Position numbers and translations under genes: made by a program
The notes under the pieces: model-generated
What the model was told of the DNA's origin: nothing
The model's database searches: none
Seen by the model: only the letters and a program-made list of their open reading frames with translations
DNA from: Miscanthus floridulus
Taxonomy: Eukaryota; Streptophyta; Magnoliopsida; Poales; Poaceae
Direction: 5' to 3'
DNA length: 64,000 nt
Assembly: GCF_019320115.1 (NCBI RefSeq)
Contig: NC_089588.1
Span: forward strand, 116,284,123-116,348,122
In this document: positions 1-9,430 of the stretch, one piece after another
How positions within the stretch are numbered: the stretch's first letter is position 1
Layout of the letters: each line of letters begins with the position of its first letter

Positions 1-562
1 TGTGCTTCTCCGGTAGCATGGTGCCAAACATGGCCAACATCTTATCGAAGCCTTCTCGACTCAGGTTTAACTCGGCCTTCAACCCCATTACGCGTCCAAC
101 CGTATCCAGCTGAGAAATCATTGTACACTCGTGAAGGGGTTTCTGTGCCAAGTGCAACATTTTGTAGAAGTCCTTTACGGATTCCTCCATCTCCTCCTTC
201 TCACGTCGTTCAATAAAGTGAGCTTGGTGGGCGTCATCTAGCATGTCTGCTACCCCGGCATCATCATCAAAAGCCTCGAGGCATGCTCTCACCACCTCCG
301 CTCTTATACGATCTGCTTCACCATGGTAGATCCACTGCTGATAGCCAGGCGTATAACCATTGAACACAAGATGTCTACCCATGGTCTTCTCATCTACCTT
401 TCTCCGGTTGTCACATTTGCTGCAAGGACACCAAACTAGAGAATATCCTCCTGCTCCTGGGCCAAATGCATGTTTCAAGAAACAATCTGTCCCCTTCACC
501 CATTCATAGCCATAGTCACTGCCGCTTCTCCAGCCCGTGTACATCCACTAACGGTCCTCCAT
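1..562 (-). pseudogene. TNP2-like CACTA transposase, N-terminal part (transposase-associated domain)
   Basis: The start codon is at 562-560 and the frame stays open to the window edge except for one TAG at 550-548, codon 5, just before the W-M-Y-x-G-W-R motif that opens the transposase-associated domain of TNP2 proteins. After it come a WCPCSKC..R cysteine cluster and a later LNLSREGFDKML segment, both also found in the second copy at 7223. TNP2 is the presumed catalytic transposase of CACTA elements and would act in the nucleus on the element ends. The TAG lies where a Gln (CAG) would be natural; copy 2 has CAG (Q) there. Re-initiation at the ATG two codons later (544-542) could bypass it. 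The C-terminal part lies outside the window, so overall integrity is unknown. Confidence 0.8.
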
Positions 563-654
563 CCTTTAACATTTACATCATAGAGTATTGTGGCCATCAA
601 TTACATCTACGCGGTGTTCCTAATGTCTAATAGGTGAGGAGAGGTCCTAATCCC

Positions 655-858
655 ACCCGCGGATGCATAGATGAGGTCAGTTTCCAGGCTCCGCTCCTCT
701 CCGAGACAGAATTTCGGCAGCACCTCCCCGTTGTTCTCCCGATACATGTCCTGCTAGGGAGAGTGTGTATCTAGAGAACAACAGGGAAGAGCTATCAAAA
801 CTCTGTCTCGGACCAGAGCAGACCATGGAAACTAACCTATCTACGTATCCACGGGCTG
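655..858. repeat. Long palindrome (~93 bp arms) in the predicted TNP2 leader of CACTA-A
   Basis: The left arm (about 655-747) and right arm (about 767-858) are imperfect reverse complements around a spacer of about 20 bases. Matching landmarks include 'tagatgaggtcagtttcca' against 'ggaaactaacctatcta' and 'cctccccgttgttctc' against 'gagaacaacaggga'. It lies between the TATA-like box (994-1004, minus) and the TNP2 ATG (562), so a minus-strand transcript would fold into a long hairpin about 95 bases before the start codon. The same palindrome is present upstream of the TNP2 copy at 7223. Confidence 0.8.
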
Positions 859-993
859 TCCAAAAAACGTGGACAATCCAAAACAGATACGGTCGTAGAT
901 ATGCAAAGATCCACATACCTACGACCGTATCTCTTTCGGACGGGAGACGCCTAACTGGGTTACGCGATCTAAGACAATGATACGGGAGGAGGG

Positions 994-1004
994 CTTATTT
1001 ATAC
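994..1004 (-). promoter_or_regulatory. TATA-like box for the CACTA-A TNP2 gene
   Basis: On the minus strand the bases read gtataaataag, a good plant TATA box, about 430 bases before the TNP2 ATG. The surrounding block ('ccgccaccctaggtata') is repeated in CACTA-B just before its own TNP2 leader (6770-6790). Transcription start has not been shown. Confidence 0.5.
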
Positions 1005-1170
1005 CTAGGGTGGCGGTGGAGTCAGGCTAGCGGGGCAGTGGCGAGTCGGGGTAGTGATGAGGCGATGCTGTGCAGGCAGACCCGCAACGCCGAAGAAGAG
1101 GATCAGGGTCACCGAGTCCCCTCTGACGTGCTCTTCTCTGCAAAAGAAGAAACACAATACTATAAGTTGA

Positions 1171-1220
1171 AAATTTCGGCAGAACCTCCCCTGTACGGGG
1201 AGGTTTCCAAAACTTGCAAG
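1171..1220 (-). repeat. Conserved double-hairpin block shared by three CACTA elements
   Basis: On the minus strand the block contains ggtttTGGAAACC-like and cctcccc(n)ggggagg inverted repeats after a 'ttgcag' acceptor-like site. Related copies lie at 6583-6625 and 33174-33225 on the plus strand. In the last it lies inside an intron of the TNP1-like gene. Confidence 0.6.
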
Positions 1221-1300
1221 AAAAAACCGGCACGATGGTCGACAACCACATATCAAGGGAACAAATACAGCACGATGGCCGATAGCCAGATATATATTAA

Positions 1301-1500
1301 TCCACCATCAACACACCACCACCTCCACCACCACGACCACACCACCACCACCACGACCATGACCACACCACGACATCCACCACAATGACCATGACCACAC
1401 CACCACATCCACCACAACAACCACACCACCACATCCACCACAACGACCACACCACCACCACCTCAACGAACACACTACCCTCCTTCTCCACCTCCACCTC
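1301..1500. repeat. CCA/ACC-rich microsatellite
   Basis: Imperfect (ccacca)n with ccatgacca and ccacaacga variants. It creates spurious Val/Trp/Gly-rich open frames on the minus strand. The equivalent position in CACTA-B (6336-6485) holds a gta/gtagtg microsatellite, so a trinucleotide repeat is an ancestral part of this element family. Confidence 0.85.
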
Positions 1501-1559
1501 CACCTACACTCCACCATTGCACGCCACCACCACCTCGACCTCCACTTAGACCTCCTCCT

Positions 1560-2215
1560 TCACCAGCATTGTACACCATGAAGCGAGGGAAGGGCATACC
1601 TGGACGTCGGAGGGATGTCGGAGGCCGCGGATAGGGCGAGGGTCGCGGACGGGGCGACATCAAGGGGCCAGGGGGGCACCTCCTCCTCCTCTCTTCTTGG
1701 CCTCCTCTCTTCTCCTGTTCCCCATCTCCTCTTCCTCCCTTTCTCCCACCTTCTGCTCAGAATAGGGGCGGGCACGGCGGATAGTGTGGACATGGTTGGC
1801 GGGTGGCGCGGGGTCCTCCTCCTTCTCCGGTGGCCGGCGGATGGCGCGGAGGTTCTCCTCCTCGGGGCGGGCCGGCTGGCGGGCATGGGCGAGTGGCGCG
1901 GCTGGGGCGGGGCACCTCCGGCGGGTTGAGGCGAGCGGCGGGGTGGGGCTCCTCCTATGGCCTGCTCCTCCTCCCTCCTCCTCTAGCGGTCGGGGGCCGG
2001 GGGTGCGCGTTGTGGCCGTGGCGGTCGGGCGCGGGGCGGTGCGGTGGTGGGCGACGGGGCGCATGGGGCGGCCGGCCGCGCTACGGCGGGGGGCGTAGGG
2101 CGGTCGGGCGCGCTGCGGCGGGCCGCGCGGGGCGCGAAGCAGCGGCGGGCCGGGAGGGCGGCGCGGCATGGGGCAGCGGCAGGGAAAAGCAGCAGCGACA
2201 TCAAGCGTTCTGTGG
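1560..2215. other. GC-rich leader region of CACTA-A
   Basis: Very GC-rich, low-complexity sequence with many overlapping Arg/Pro/Gly-rich open frames on both strands and no recognisable domain. It corresponds by position to 5715-6325 in CACTA-B. I see no supported gene here and read it as promoter-proximal leader DNA. Confidence 0.6.
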
Positions 2216-2244
2216 GCGGGGAATTTGGGCTCTGGCCGATTTAC

Positions 2245-3230
2245 GGTTGGACCCTTTGCCGAGGGCCCAGATCCAGGGCCCTCGGCAAAGATTTTTTATT
2301 TTTTTTAAATATTCTTTGCCGAGGGCCATTGGCCAGGCCCTCAGCAAAGACCCCCTTTGCCGAGGGCCAGGCTAGGCCCTCGGCAAAGATTTTTTTTTAT
2401 GTGGGTGGGGAATTTGGGCGGCTGGCCGATTTAGGGTTGGCCCTTTGCCGAGGGCCCGGATCCAGGGCCCTCGGCAAAGATTTTTTTTTAAATATTCTTT
2501 GCCGAGGGCCATTGGCCAGGCCCTCGGCAAAGACCCCCTTTGTCGAGGGCTAGGCTAGATCCTCGGCAAAGAGTTTTTTTTTGGTTTTTTGAACCCAGTT
2601 TTTTTTTGTGGTGCTATAATACATTATTTAAATCTCAATTTTAAAATTTGGGCCAAATTTGACTTTTTTGATATATTTCCCTAATTTATTTCTTTTCGTT
2701 GATTTTTTTGAATATTTCAAATTTGAACTGCAGGTGGATGGAATAATGCAATTTAGTGATTCGAAAAATGTTATTCATGGTATTTGGTGTATGTTGAGTC
2801 CCTATCCACGAACTCGCATCAAATTTCGGGCATCTTCTTCATGTAACATGACGAGGAACTTGTCGGAAAAGTGTTTTTAAATTATATAAAATCCATACGA
2901 AGTCCAAAAATCATAAAACTTGTCGAGGTGTCATGTTATCACATGTGTAGGCTGTGGTAAAAATTTAAGAAGGTTTCGAGCAAGTTGTAACATCGGATGC
3001 CTAGGGCCAATTTTGCCAAGGGCCAATTTGCCGAGGGCTAGGCCCTCGGCAAAGATTTATTTTGCCGAGGGCCGTTTGTTTGCCGAGGGCCAGGCCCTCG
3101 GCAAAGGCTTCTTTGCCGAGGGCCTTTCTTTGCCGAGGGCTCCTGGGGCTGGCCCTCGGCAAAGACCCCCTTTGCCGAGTGCCCGAGATCTAGCCCTCGG
3201 CAAACCCAGAAGCCCTCGGCAAAGAGGACG
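2245..3230. repeat. Subterminal repeat array, 'tttgccgagggc' type
   Basis: Many direct and inverted copies of tttgccgagggc / gccctcggcaaag, often paired into short hairpins around 'ggcc' spacers. These subterminal repeats are the expected binding sites of the CACTA accessory protein. A duplicated sub-block (2215-2400 against 2400-2580) repeats 'gtgggcggggaatttgggc'. The array is split by a non-repetitive block at 2590-2990. Confidence 0.85.
2590..2990 (+). repeat. Conserved non-terminal block (copy 1) embedded in CACTA subterminal repeats
   Basis: About 400 bp with landmarks 'caaatttgaactgcaggtg', 'gtgattcgaaaaatg', 'tggtgtatgttgagtccct' and a 'tttcgagcaagttgtaac' end. Related copies lie at 29380-29790 and, as two arms of an inverted repeat, at 4440-4845 and 4885-5230. 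Two plus-strand copies encode similar short peptides (FKFELQV, CML.PYP.T), but no full ORF is conserved, so coding status is doubtful. Confidence 0.65.
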
Positions 3231-3258
3231 TCTCCGGTAATGATCGCTAGGTCAGTGG

Positions 3259-3436
3259 GTCGATCGGCACACAAAACAAAGAATAATCAGCATGCTAATC
3301 CGTCGCAAAATCGTACTCTCTTAAGTCTTACCTTGTGACGCCTCGCCAAAGCCCCACCATGAAGTTTTATCTACAACAAGAGAGAATGAGAGGTGTTAAA
3401 TAAATAGGCCACAATAACCTCACACAAAACGAAGAA
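3259..3436. other. Short flank between CACTA-A and the Helitron candidate
   Basis: Unassigned sequence. A stretch near 3298-3365 (ccgtcgcaaaatc ... ttgtgac ... caaagccccaccatgaag) resembles 13670-13735, just beyond the Helitron 3' end, so related sequence flanks the Helitron on both sides. No gene is seen. Confidence 0.4.
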
Positions 3437-3929
3437 TCTATATCTCTTATAAAGCAAAACCCCACCAGAAGTTTTATCTCACACCACAGCGTTCCGCGTC
3501 ATCATGTAGTCTAAACTGTCCAATTCTTTCTTCATGTCATTAAGATTTTTTAGTGATCTGATTTTCCTTTTCTTGGTCTGGCCGTCCACTAATACGGTCA
3601 TACCAGCCCCTCTGACTGAAACGAAACGAACAGGTTCCATCATGCATTCAAGTTGGATTCATGAATGTACTACTAGACCATCCATTTTCCTTCCCCATCA
3701 ATTCCTGTCCTTTCAAACCTGAAACCTCCGAGAGCATGTCTTCTCGACTCCTGCACTGCCATGGAAATCACACTCCACCAAGGCACAAGCAGCATGCCAT
3801 TATTCAGGGCATCTCTTCGCGTTCTCATTCAAGCAAATGAAGAGACGAGGCTACACTCAACTCCCTCTTGCTGAATGTCTCCAACTCTCCTATATGTAGC
3901 AGGATATCGACTCACTACTGGAAACAAGG

Positions 3930-5715
3930 CCTTTGCCGAGTGCAAACTGCTTTGCCGAGTGTCAAAAATCAGGCACTCGGCAAAGACCTTCTTTGCCGAG
4001 TGCCGCATTCGGCAAAGAATTGTACTCGGCAAAGAGTGCAAGGCACTCGGTAAAAAAGGGCACTCGGCAAAGGACTTATTTGCCGAGTGCCAGACTCTCG
4101 GTAAAAGCTCGGCACTCGGCATAGGCTACCCCGCGTAATGGTGTTCGGCCACGTCCTTCTTTGCCGAGTGCCTGCTGTTAGGCACTCAGCAAAGATTTTT
4201 TTTTTTGGAAAATACTTTGCCGAGTGCCCCTGACACGGCGCTCGGCAAAGATTCAATATTTTTTTTAAAATGTCTTTGCCGAGTGCCCCTGTGAAGGCAC
4301 TCAGCAAAGAGAAAATTTCTAAAAAAAATTCAAAAATCCTCTTTGCCGAGCGCCTTATTCTTGGCACTCGACAAAGACCCCCTTTGCCGAGTGCAATGCC
4401 TCGGCGCTCGGCAAATTTTTTTTTGTTTTTGGCCTCCAAATTTTTTGTGCAACCCTTTTAAAGTACCAGGAACTCCTCGTTAGAATTTGGGTATTTTTTT
4501 GTGGCTTTTTGATATATTTAGTTACTTTATTTCGTTTACTTGAATTTTTTTAGAAAAATATAAATTTGAACTGCACGTGGTACCAATAATGGAATTTAAT
4601 GATTCAAAAAATAATAGTCATGTTACTGAGTGTAGTGTGAAGCCGTATCCAGGAACAGACCTAAAATTTCGGAAATCTTATTCACGAAACATGACCGCGA
4701 ACTTGCGTGCGAAGTGTTTTTAAATTCTATAAAAAGGAAACGAAGTCCGAAAATCATGACAAAGCAGGACATCTCTACATGTGTCACGAAATCTTCTGAA
4801 ATTTTTATGATATCGTATGTGGAGGCTATGATATCAGAAGATTTCATGCACGTTGTCACGTACAATGCTTACAAAGCAGGAATTTTTTTATCATAGCCTC
4901 CACATACGATATCACGACATCTCAACAAGTTTCATGATTTTCGGACTTCGTTTGCTTTTTATAGAATTTAAAAACACTTCGCACGCAAGTTCGCGGTCAT
5001 GTTTCGTGAACAAGATGTCTGAAATTTCAGGTCCGTTCCTAGATACAGCCTCACACTATACTCAGTAACATGACTATCATTTTTTGAATCATTAAATTCC
5101 ATTATTCGTACCACGTGCAGTTCAAATTAATATTTTTCGAAAAAATTCAAGTAAACGAAATAAAGTAACTAAATATATCAAAAAGCCACAAAAAATCCCT
5201 AAATTCTAATGAGGAGTTCCTGGTACTTTAAAAGGGCTGCACAAAAAATTTGGAGGCCAAAAAAAAACTTTGCCGAGCGCCAGGGCATGGCACTCGGCAA
5301 AGGGGGTCTTTGCCGAGTGCCAAGAATAAGGCGCATGACAAAGAGGATTTTTTATTTTTTTTTAGAAATTTTCTCTTTGCCGAGTGCCTTCACAGGGGCA
5401 CTTGGCAAAGGTATTTAAAAAAAAGTAATTTTTTAAATTCTTATCTTTTGCCGAGTGCCGAATCAGTGGGCACTCGGCAAAGACATTTCAAAAAAATATT
5501 GAATCTTTGCCGAGAGCCGTGTTAGGGGCACTTGACAAAGAATTTTCCAAAAAAAAAACTTTACCGAGTGCCAGATCTAAGACACTCGGCAAAGAATTTT
5601 TTTAAAAAAAACCTTCTTTGCCAAGTGCTAGGCCAGGAGACACTCGGCAAAGAGGCGCTTAAAAAAATAAAAAAAACCTTTGCCGAGTGCCAGATCGGGG
5701 GCACTCGGCAAAGGG
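3930..5715. repeat. 5' subterminal repeat array of CACTA-B ('ctttgccgagtgc')
   Basis: Dozens of direct and inverted copies of ctttgccgagtgc / gcactcggcaaag, commonly in head-to-head pairs separated by 5-15 bases, with poly-A/T linkers. They are candidate binding sites for the element's accessory transposition protein. The array encloses the inverted repeat described separately. Confidence 0.9.
4180..5572. repeat. Large inverted repeat (arms ~0.67 kb) in the CACTA-B 5' end
   Basis: Left arm about 4180-4845 and right arm about 4885-5572 are reverse complements over nearly their whole length, with a short unique centre (4846-4884). Diagnostic matches are 'tatcgtatgtggaggctatga' near 4813 against its complement near 4893, and 'gaacttgcgtgcgaagtg' near 4700 against its complement near 4980. 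The right arm has one extra subterminal repeat unit (about 65 bp). Each arm contains the conserved block seen at 2590-2990 and 29380-29790. Confidence 0.85.
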
Positions 5716-6325
5716 GGGATTTAACCCCGCCGGCTGGGCCGGCCCACACACCCTGCACACACACACACACACGCGCCACTGCCCGCGCCGCCCGCCACCT
5801 CCCGCACCGCCCGCCACCGCCCATGCCGCCCTACCGCCCGCGTGCCCACACCGCCACCGCCCGCGCCGCCCACACGCCCGCGCTGCCCCGCGCCGCCCGC
5901 ATGCCCACGCCACCGCGACGCTAGGCCACCCGCGCACCCGCGCCACCACCGCTCGCGTGCCCGCGCCACCACGACGCCAGGCCGCCCGTGCGCCCGCCAG
6001 CCACCGGGCCGCCACTAACGCCACGCGCCGCAGCCCCTCCCCGCGCCGCGCGCCGGTGCCTGCCCCCACCACCACTCTCGCGTGTGGCCGAGCGTGGCCA
6101 GCTCGCCCACGCCGGCCAGCCAATGCCGGCGGGTGGAGGAGGGGAGGAGAAGGAGGAGGGGGAGGAGGGGAGGAGGAGGAGGAGGAGTAGGAGCCGGCCT
6201 TGCCCCCGGCCGCACACCATGGACCGCCCGCCCCGACACCGCCCGTGCCCGACCACGTTCCCGACTCCGGCGACCTCGACCCCGACCTCGACGCCGCCCG
6301 CCCCTACCCCCGGCGCCCGTTAGGT
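5715..6325. other. GC-rich leader region of CACTA-B
   Basis: CCGCC/GCCCG-rich low-complexity DNA beginning with a short (ac)n run (5752-5772) and ending in GGAGGA-rich and CCGACC-rich stretches. It corresponds by position to 1560-2215 of CACTA-A. The long frames here are compositional and encode no recognisable domain. Confidence 0.6.
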
Positions 6326-6335
6326 ATGCCCTCTC

Positions 6336-6485
6336 CCTTGTTGTTGTCGTGGTAGTGATAGTTGTAGTAGTATTAGTTGTAGTAGTAGTGCTAGTGGTAG
6401 TAGTAGTATTAGAAGTAGTGGTAGTAGTAGTAGAACTAGTGGTAGTAGTAGTAGAACTAGTGGAAGTAGTAGTAGAAGTAGTGGT
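6336..6485. repeat. GTA/GTAGTG microsatellite
   Basis: Imperfect (gtagta)n with gtggta, gaacta and gaagta variants over about 150 bp. It is the positional equivalent of the CCA repeat in CACTA-A and produces a spurious poly-Val frame. Confidence 0.9.
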
Positions 6486-6582
6486 ACTACTTGGATATAT
6501 TCTTCTGCATGGATTGATATCCAAACTACATGGCTTCTCTTGAGACATATGTGCTTGTCGGCCATCGTGCCGTTGTTTTTTG

Positions 6583-6625
6583 CAGGTTTTGGAAACCTCA
6601 CTATGCAGGGGAGGTTCTGTCGATT
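6583..6625 (+). repeat. Double-hairpin block (CACTA-B copy)
   Basis: Contains 'gcaggttttggaaacctc' followed by 'atgcaggggaggttctg'. The ggttttggaaacc palindrome is intact, while the second hairpin is weakened by changes. It is preceded by 'gccatcgtgccg', as in the other two copies. Confidence 0.6.
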
Positions 6626-6781
6626 TTTTTTAAATGACAGTTTTTTGTTCCATTTTTGTAGAGAAGAGCCCGTTGGAGCCGAGTCGGAGTTCCCGTCGCC
6701 ATGCTGGTCTGCCTGCACCGTGTCGCCTCGCCACTACACTGACCCACCACGGCCCCGCTAGCCTGACTCTGCCGCCACCCT

Positions 6782-6792
6782 AGGTATAACCC
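6782..6792 (+). promoter_or_regulatory. Degenerate TATA-like site for the CACTA-B TNP2 gene
   Basis: The 'ccaccctaggtata' block that carries TATAAATA in CACTA-A reads 'ggtataacccc' here, so the TATA box seems to have lost its 3' half. It lies about 435 bases before the TNP2 ATG, the same spacing as in CACTA-A. Confidence 0.35.
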
Positions 6793-6924
6793 CTCTTTCC
6801 GTATCATGGTTGTAGATCACATAACCCAGTTAGGCGTCTCTCATTCGAAAGAGATACGGTTGGAGGTATGCAGATCTTTGCATATCTATGACCGTATCTG
6901 TTTCGGATTGTCCACATTTTTTGG

Positions 6925-7132
6925 ACAGCCCGCGGATGCGTAGATGGGTTAGTTTCCATGGTCTGCTCTGGTCCGAGATAGGGTTTTGGCATCACCTCCC
7001 TGTTGTTCTCCGGATACACACTCTTCTTTGGCAGGACGTGTATCTAGAGAACAGCGGGGAGGTGCTGCCGAAATTCTATCTCAGATAGGAGTAGAGCATG
7101 GAAACTAACCTCATCTACACATCCGCGGGTGC
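6925..7132. repeat. Long palindrome (~93 bp arms) in the predicted TNP2 leader of CACTA-B
   Basis: Left arm about 6925-7020 and right arm about 7039-7132 are reverse complements with roughly 85% identity around an 18-base centre. Landmarks are 'gcggatgcgtagatgggtta' against its complement in 7105-7128 and 'cacctccctgttgttctc' against 'gagaacagcggggaggtg'. It ends 90 bases before the TNP2 ATG. A third, shorter hairpin ('tgtccacattttttggaca') lies just upstream. The palindrome is shared with CACTA-A. Confidence 0.85.
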
Positions 7133-7222
7133 GATTAGGACCTATCCTCACCTATTAGATAGTAGGAACACCATGTAGATGCAATTGATGGTTACATTAC
7201 TCGCTGATACATATGTTAGAGG

Positions 7223-9430
7223 ATGGATGACTGTCAGTGGATGTACATGGGCTGGAGAAGTCATAGTGATTACACCACGGAATGGATGAACAAGACCGAT
7301 GCTTTCTTGAACAGTGCATTTGGCAAGGCTGCTAAAGGACATTGCCTAGTTTTGTGTCCCTACAGCAAATGTGGAAACAGGAGAAGGGTAAACAAGGTGG
7401 AAATAGGTAAACATCTTGTGAAGAATGGATTTACGCCGGACTACACCTGGTGGGTCCACCATGGTGAAGCCCGTCATATGAGAGAGGAGGTGGTGAGACC
7501 ACGGGTGGAGGCTTTTGATGCTGATGCCGGCGTAGTAGACTTGTTAGATGACTTTTACCAAGGACAGTTCGATGAGGGACATGAGAAGGAGGAGATGGAG
7601 GCAGCCGCATCGACGTTCTATGACATGATGGACTCGGCACAGAAACCCCTTCACGATCGGTCAACGGTGTCTCAACTGGATGCCATTGGACGCTTAATGG
7701 GGTTGAAGTCTGAGTTAAACTTGAGTCGAGAAGGCTTCGATAAGATGTTGGCTGTGATTGGCACCCTGCTTCCGGAGGGCCACATTCTGCCAAAGAGCAT
7801 GTATGAGTCACAAAAACTCCTTCGTGCACTTAAGATGCCATATGAGTAGATACATGCTTGTCCGAAGGGGTGCATCCTATTTAGGAAAGAACACGAGCAT
7901 GCAAAGTTCTATCCAAAGTGTAAATCCTCCAGGTACCTAGAGGTAGACTCTGATGATGGCCAGAAGAGGCAACTTACGATCCCTGTGAAAATCCTACGGT
8001 ACCTTCCGTTCCTACCGAGGATCCAACGGCTATACATGACCTAGGAATCCACGAAACAGATGGCATGGCACAAAAATGGCAAACGGTACAATTTTGACAA
8101 GATGGTACATCCATCCGATGGTGAGGCTTGAATCCGCTTTAATGACAAACATTGTGACAAAGTAGATGAGGCTCGTAATGTACATGTCGCGTTGGCAACA
8201 GATGGGTTCAATCCTTATGGAATGATGGCTTCCCCATACACATGTTGGCCCGTCTTTGTTATCCCCCTTAATCTCCACCCCGGTGTCTCCTTTCAACGAC
8301 ATAATGTATTCTTGTCGTTGATAATTCCTGGACACCTAGGGAGTAATATGGGTGTGTTCATGGAGCCCGTGTTTGATGAATTGGTTCATGCTTGGGATGA
8401 AGGGGTATGGACATACGATCGAGCTACAAAGATAACCTTCAAAATGCACGTTTGGTACCACTACTCCCTGCATGACTTCCTGGCGTATGGGAAATTTTGC
8501 GCCTGGTGTGTTCATGGGAAGTTCTCATGCCCAATATGCATGGAAGGTGTGTGGTTCATTTGGTTGCAGAAGGGTGACAAGTATTCATCGTTCGACAGAC
8601 ATCGTCAATTCCTACCTCTTGACCATCCATTCAGACAAGACATCAAGAACTTTATGAAAGGTGTCAAAGTGACAAACCCTGCACCGTGGATGATGATTGG
8701 TGCCGAGGTTCATGCTCAGATAGATGCTCTCGTGCCCAATGAAGAAGGTGGTTTTGTGGGATATGGTGAGCAACATATGTGGACTCATATCTCGGGCATG
8801 ACGAGGCTCTCCTATTTTGATGACCTTCTTCTGCCATATAACATTGATGTAATGCACACTAAAAAGAATGTCGCCGAGGCACTTTGGGCAACACTCATGG
8901 ACACTAAAAAGTCTAAGGACAACCCTAAGGCTAGAGTGGACCTGGCAACGTTGTGCGATAGACCAAATCAAGAGACGCAACCTCCTAGTCGTGGCAAGAC
9001 CTGGAGAAGGCCTAAGGCCGATTTCGTCTTGAAAAAGGACCAAAGGAGGGAAGTACTTGAATGGATCAAGACGCTAATGTTCCCTGATGGGTATGCAGCG
9101 AATCTAAAGAGGGGGTGAACTTAGGCACTCTACGAGTCAACAGGATGAAGAGTCATGACTACCACATATGGATTGAGCGGCTTCTTCCAGCGATGGTTCG
9201 AGGCTATGTCCCGAAGCATGTGTTGGACCATCATTGAGCTGGCAGAGTTGAGCAACTTATTTCGCTAGCTTTGTGCCAAGGAGCTCTCTTGGACCATCAT
9301 TGATGACTTGGAAAAAGCGGCACCCGTATTGCTCTGTAAGTTGGAGAAGATCTTTCCACCCGGCTGCTTCTTGCCGATGGAGTAGTTGATTGTGCACCTC
9401 CCGTATGAGGCACAGATCATGGAAAAATTT
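7223..9430 (+). pseudogene. TNP2-like CACTA transposase, broken
   Basis: The first 208 codons (7223-7846) hold the transposase-associated domain (MDDCQWMYMGWR, a Cys cluster, LNLSREGFDKML). The same frame continues through three stops, TAG 7847, TAG 8042 and TGA 8129, into the Transposase_21 catalytic region (ATDGFNPYGM, SCPICM, NIDVMH). A frameshift near 9113 moves the following HDYHIWIERLLPA segment to another frame, with more stops by 9240. In the Cys cluster the second Cys is Tyr (LCPYSKC), unlike copy 1 (WCPCSKC). The homology stops near 9425, well short of a usual TNP2 C-terminus, where it is joined to unrelated sequence. It is a dead transposase; its intact relatives would cut and join the CACTA ends. 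Confidence 0.9.

Larger units (their letters stand above)
1..3258 (-). mobile_element. CACTA-A: 5' part of a CACTA (En/Spm-type) DNA transposon, cut by the window edge
   Basis: Read on the minus strand, the segment runs from subterminal repeats (about 2245-3230) through a GC-rich leader (1560-2215), a CCA-type microsatellite, a TATA-like box and a long palindrome into the start of a TNP2 transposase gene that leaves the window at base 1. The order is the same as in the complete element at 3913-11092, which supports the assignment. Its repeat core is the 'gccgagggc' variant, whereas CACTA-B and -D use 'gccgagtgc', so it is a different subfamily. The outer end is uncertain: the sequence near 3254-3258 reads 'cagtg', which could be a CACTG-type terminus, but no target duplication can be tested because the other end is outside the window. 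Confidence 0.75.

Noticed and set aside
1560..2553. Long overlapping open frames (up to 190 codons) on both strands
   Set aside because: GC-rich low-complexity DNA without stops; Arg/Pro/Gly-rich peptides, no domain, and the equivalent frames in CACTA-B are not conserved as protein.
2245..3230. Regularly spaced short repeats that could suggest a CRISPR array
   Set aside because: The repeats are 12-13 bp, occur in both orientations with variable spacing and sit at transposon ends in a plant genome. They are CACTA subterminal repeats.
5561..6256. Several 80-170 codon frames in the CACTA-B leader
   Set aside because: Compositional artefacts in CCGCC-rich DNA, no motif, all frames equally open.
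6082..6543. 153-codon frame with a poly-valine tail
   Set aside because: Produced by the GTA/GTG microsatellite and GC-rich leader.
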